From: Methanobrevibacter sp.
Lineage (GTDB): Archaea > Methanobacteriota > Methanobacteria > Methanobacteriales > Methanobacteriaceae
Assembly (NCBI GenBank): GCA_017646885.1
Contig: JAGCLR010000106.1
Span: forward strand, 1 to 6,884
Direction of reading: 5' to 3'
DNA: 6,884 bases
A program made the translations under genes and the position numbers. Shown one piece after another: positions 4,701 to 6,884 of the stretch. Position 1 is the stretch's first letter; every line of letters begins with the position of its first letter. The notes beneath the pieces are model-generated. The model did not search any database, had not been told where the DNA came from, and saw nothing but the letters and a program-made list of their open reading frames with translations.

Positions 4701-6424
4701 TCGTCTAAAGGTTTAATCAACATTAAGTTGTCACCTGCACTGACAGTGTCACCTTCTTCTACGAAAATTTGTTCTACAATACCTTCCTCTTCAGCGTAGA
4801 TATCGTTTTCCATTTTCATAGCTTCAAGAACTGCAACTACAGTACCTTTTTGGACTTTATCTCCGGTGTTTACTTTAATCTTAAGCACCATACCTTGCAT
4901 GGATGCAGTTAATGCACCAGGAATAGGGCCTATGTTTCCAGAGCCTTGGTCTCCGATTTGCATGTAACCGGTAGGCATGATTTTTACATCGAAGATATCT
5001 CCATCAACTTCGACAGAATATTCAGTTGGAATTGCACTAAGGTCGTCGTCACTTGTGCCGCCAATATGGACTTCTGGGAATGGTTCCTCTTCAAGTTCGC
5101 CTTTAAGGAATTGTTTAGCAACTGGAGGTAACATTGCAAGAGTGAGAATATCTTCCTCTTTTTTGATGATTCCTAACTCTTCACCTTCTTTCTTGAAGTT
5201 TTCATATTCAGGTTCTATTAAATCTGCAGGTCTGCAGGTAATGCGTTCTTCATCACCAATGATCTTTTGAGCAATCTCTTCATTGATTGGTGCTGGAGCA
5301 CGTCCATAGTTACCTTTCATATATTCTTTAACTTCGTTAGAAACGATTTTGTATCTTTCTCCATTTATAACGTTCATTACAGCTTGAATACCTACGATTT
5401 GGCTGGTTGGAGTTACAAGTGGAGGGTATCCCATATCCTTTCTAACACGAGGCATTTCTTCCAATACGTCTTGGTATCTGTCTAATGCATTTTGCTGTTT
5501 TAATTGTGAAATTAAGTTGGAAAGCATTCCACCAGGGATTTGGTACATCAATACATCAGTATCGATTCTTTCACTGATTGGATCAATGTATCCTTCGTAT
5601 TGTTCTCTAAGGCCTTCGAAGTATTTTTTAATTTGGTTCAATGCTTTTAAATCAAGACCAGTGTCGAATTCAGTGCCTTGTAAGGATGCTACAATACTTT
5701 CAGTTGGAGGTTGGGAAGTACCCCAAGCGATAGGTGAGATAGCAGTATCTAAAATGTCAACACCTGCTTGACATGCAGCATAATAACTGATAGGAGTCAT
5801 ACCACTGGTACAATGTGAGTGTAAATTAACTAATAGATCAGTTTCTTCTTTTAATCTTGTAACCAATTCAAATACAACAGATGGGGTAATTAATCCTGCC
5901 ATGTCCTTAATAGCTATTGAATCACACTCTAATGCTTCAAGCTCTTTTGCAAATTCCACGAATTTGTCTATAGTGTGAACTGGGCTAATGGTATAGCTGA
6001 TAGTTCCTTGAACATGAGCCCCTTGTTCTTTAGCTACTTTAATTGATTGTTGCATGTTCCTAATATCGTTCATTGCATCAAATATTCTAAAGATGTCAAT
6101 ACCGTTTTCATAGGATTTTTCAACAAATTTAGTTACAATGTCATCAGCATAATGTTTGTATCCGAGTAAGTTTTGACCTCTAAGGAGCATTTGTAGTGGA
6201 GTTTCAGTAAAGTTTTCCTTCAATATTCTTAATCTTTCCCATGGGTCTTCGTTTAAAAATCTAATACAAGTATCAAAGGTAGCTCCACCCCATGCTTCTA
6301 TAGCATGATATCCCACTTTATCCATTTCTTCAATGATAGGGACCATGTCTCTTGTTCTCATTCTGGTCGCTAAAAGGGATTGGTGAGCATCTCTGAATGC
6401 GGTTTCTGTTATTTTCACTTTCAT
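4697..6424 (-). CDS. pycB: PycB, pyruvate carboxylase subunit B (carboxyltransferase plus biotinyl domain)
   Basis: PycB is the biotin-carrying subunit of the two-subunit archaeal pyruvate carboxylase. It transfers CO2 from carboxybiotin, charged by PycA, to pyruvate, making oxaloacetate for the incomplete TCA cycle and aspartate. The carboxyltransferase TIM barrel occupies about 1-290: ETAFRDAHQSLLATR (7-21), EAWGGATFDTCIRFL (43-57), LLRGQNLLGY (80-89), FDAMND (115-120), KDMAGL with the expected carbamylated lysine K173, and metal-binding histidines in HSHCTSGM (202-209). D12, K173, H202 and H204 are the expected metal ligands. A conserved PYC/OadA region follows (about 291-500), then an acidic linker and a biotinyl domain (503-573) with EAMKMEN, the biotinylated lysine being K537. 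The 575-residue length matches methanogen PycB. The ATG at 6424 has a strong GAGGTG 5 nt upstream. An oxaloacetate decarboxylase alpha subunit would look similar, but no beta or gamma subunit is nearby. pycA and birA are not in the window. Confidence 0.95.
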   Translation of the reverse strand: MKVKITETAFRDAHQSLLATRMRTRDMVPIIEEMDKVGYHAIEAWGGATFDTCIRFLNEDPWERLRILKENFTETPLQMLLRGQNLLGYKHYADDIVTKFVEKSYENGIDIFRIFDAMNDIRNMQQSIKVAKEQGAHVQGTISYTISPVHTIDKFVEFAKELEALECDSIAIKDMAGLITPSVVFELVTRLKEETDLLVNLHSHCTSGMTPISYYAACQAGVDILDTAISPIAWGTSQPPTESIVASLQGTEFDTGLDLKALNQIKKYFEGLREQYEGYIDPISERIDTDVLMYQIPGGMLSNLISQLKQQNALDRYQDVLEEMPRVRKDMGYPPLVTPTSQIVGIQAVMNVINGERYKIVSNEVKEYMKGNYGRAPAPINEEIAQKIIGDEERITCRPADLIEPEYENFKKEGEELGIIKKEEDILTLAMLPPVAKQFLKGELEEEPFPEVHIGGTSDDDLSAIPTEYSVEVDGDIFDVKIMPTGYMQIGDQGSGNIGPIPGALTASMQGMVLKIKVNTGDKVQKGTVVAVLEAMKMENDIYAEEEGIVEQIFVEEGDTVSAGDNLMLIKPLDE

Positions 6425-6429
6425 CTTTA

Positions 6430-6435
6430 CACCTC
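6430..6435 (-). promoter_or_regulatory. pycB ribosome binding site
   Basis: GAGGTG on the minus strand, 5 nt before the ATG at 6424, is the best Shine-Dalgarno in the window and suggests efficient translation. Confidence 0.8.
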
Positions 6436-6450
6436 ACTAAAATTTTTAAA

Positions 6451-6460
6451 TATCATGATA
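6451..6460. promoter_or_regulatory. 10-bp perfect palindrome in the pycB leader region
   Basis: TATCATGATA is its own reverse complement. It stands 27-36 bp upstream of the pycB ATG, close to the transcription start predicted from the TATA-like element at 6490-6501. The position suits a repressor operator, but no regulator is known from the window. Confidence 0.4.
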
Positions 6461-6490
6461 AACTTAATTCAAAATCATATTCTTGATTTC

Positions 6491-6515
6491 AAATATAAAT
6501 TTCTAATTTATATTT
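6491..6515. promoter_or_regulatory. 25-bp dyad containing the putative pycB TATA box
   Basis: AAATATAAATT (6491-6501) and AATTTATATTT (6505-6515) are perfect 11-bp reverse complements separated by TCT. On the minus strand the arm at 6501-6491 reads AATTTATATTT, a good TATA-box candidate about 67-77 bp before the ATG, giving a leader of roughly 40-45 nt. Because the arms mirror each other, the other strand also carries a TATA-like box. Confidence 0.5.
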
Positions 6516-6581
6516 CTAAATCTCTTACGATTATTTTACATTATATTATTATTTATTGTTATAACTACTAATAATACTTAT

Positions 6582-6663
6582 CTATTTTTTTCTCTATTTT
6601 AGTAATATTTAAAAATAGCATAATTGTTAAAAATAGTAAAATTTGTAAAAATAGTTAATTAAG
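6582..6663. repeat. 18-bp tandem repeat (three copies) with inverted half-copies upstream of pycB
   Basis: TAAAAATAG occurs at 6610-6618, 6628-6636 and 6646-6654, an exact 18-bp period. The full units read TAAAAATAGCATAATTGT, TAAAAATAGTAAAATTTG and TAAAAATAGTTAATTAAG. Inverted copies of the core, CTATTTTT at 6582-6589 and CTATTTTA at 6594-6601, stand just beside them. The array lies about 95-170 bp upstream of the pycB TATA-like dyad. The rest of the 309-bp gap 6425-6733 holds the pycB promoter region at one end, A-rich terminator sequence at the other, and no gene. Confidence 0.55.
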
Positions 6664-6670
6664 GATTAAT

Positions 6671-6738
6671 TAAAAAAAAGAAAATTATAAAAAAATTAGA
6701 AAAATAAAAAAAGAAAAAGTTAAGAATAAATTCTTAAC
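6671..6738 (-). terminator. hairpin plus T-rich tract ending the right-edge gene, overlapping its stop codon
   Basis: GTTAAGAAT (6719-6727) and ATTCTTAAC (6730-6738) form a perfect 9-bp inverted repeat with a 2-base centre, so about 8 bp can pair in RNA. The stem includes the stop codon at 6736-6734. Downstream on the minus strand lie several T runs (6716-6671), suited to archaeal U-tract termination. The layout parallels the pycB terminator. Confidence 0.6.
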
Positions 6739-6884
6739 GTTCAATTTCTCCATTAATGAATGCTTCAACATTAGCTGCTGCTTCATCATCAGTGAATTGA
6801 ATTGGAGGGTGTTTCATAACATAAGATGAAATGGAAGTTAATTGTCCACCGATTCCTCTTTCAAGTCCTAATTTACAGCAACGA
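6734..6884 (-). CDS. C-terminal fragment of an unidentified protein
   Basis: The last 49 codons plus stop are open on the minus strand and run off the right edge. The visible sequence begins RCCKLGLERGIGGQLTS, continues ISSYVMKHPPIQFTDDEAA and ends in ANVEAFINGEIER. A Cys-Cys pair near the edge could be part of a metal or Fe-S site, but two cysteines alone do not show it. The codon use and acidic helical tail look like a genuine protein end, and a terminator-like hairpin with T-rich tract follows directly. I do not recognise the family. The gene lies upstream of pycB on the same strand, separated by 309 bp with a terminator and a promoter, so the two are probably separate transcription units. 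Confidence 0.7.
   Translation of the reverse strand, partial: RCCKLGLERGIGGQLTSISSYVMKHPPIQFTDDEAAANVEAFINGEIER

Noticed and set aside
4946..5771. Several plus-strand open frames opposite pycB
   Set aside because: All overlap the conserved carboxyltransferase and biotinyl coding sequence and have no ribosome binding site or domain of their own.
4697..6424. Alternative call as oxaloacetate decarboxylase alpha subunit of a sodium pump
   Set aside because: The sequence family overlaps, but no membrane beta or gamma subunit is adjacent, and stand-alone PycB is the known arrangement in methanogens.
6380..6571. Plus-strand open frame of 63 codons at the pycB start
   Set aside because: It overlaps the pycB N-terminus and its promoter region; the rest is Ile/Tyr/Asn-rich translation of AT-rich intergenic DNA.
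6610..6663. Possible CRISPR remnant
   Set aside because: Repeat unit of 18 bp without unique spacers, AT-only core, and no cas genes nearby.

Overview
The window looks like a chromosomal segment of a methanogenic archaeon of the order Methanobacteriales, most likely Methanobrevibacter or a close relative. Evidence for this: very AT-rich intergenic DNA, GGTG/GAGG-type ribosome binding sites, archaeal TATA-like elements, a cobamide enzyme of the archaeal CbiS/CobZ type, the start of an archaeal Trm56 tRNA methyltransferase, and a stand-alone PycB subunit of the two-subunit archaeal pyruvate carboxylase. The genus is inferred from composition and gene style, not proven.

Left part (1-2313, all minus strand): a CbiS-like cobamide salvage protein (amidohydrolase-like domain plus alpha-ribazole phosphatase domain, TTG start) is followed by cobS, the membrane enzyme that joins the nucleotide loop to the corrin ring. 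Then comes the first 26 codons of a Trm56-like tRNA 2'-O-methyltransferase, running off the left edge. The two cobamide genes act in the same late steps: CobZ dephosphorylates alpha-ribazole phosphate (or the phosphorylated cobamide), and CobS condenses the ribazole with AdoCbi-GDP.

Middle (2314-4472): a divergent promoter region of about 210 bp, then larC on the plus strand (nickel-pincer nucleotide nickel chelatase, single continuous ORF). A small protein with two membrane helices and no recognised family follows. A 23-bp palindrome and a T-tract lie between the two. Cobalt-cofactor genes and a nickel-cofactor gene therefore sit back to back, which fits the heavy Co/Ni demand of methanogens.

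Right part (4473-6884): a convergent intergenic region with T-tracts and hairpins, then pycB on the minus strand (carboxyltransferase plus biotinyl domain; makes oxaloacetate for the incomplete TCA cycle and aspartate). A 309-bp gap upstream of pycB is rich in dyads and carries an 18-bp tandem repeat. The last 49 codons of an unidentified minus-strand gene run off the right edge.

Most of the window is ordinary core metabolism. I see no mobile element, CRISPR array, rRNA, tRNA or phage gene, and no clear new system. The points most worth a second look are the apparently decayed amidohydrolase half of the CbiS-like protein, the LarC variant without visible LarA/B/E partners, hairpins that embed stop codons, and the repeat/dyad structure of the pycB upstream region.
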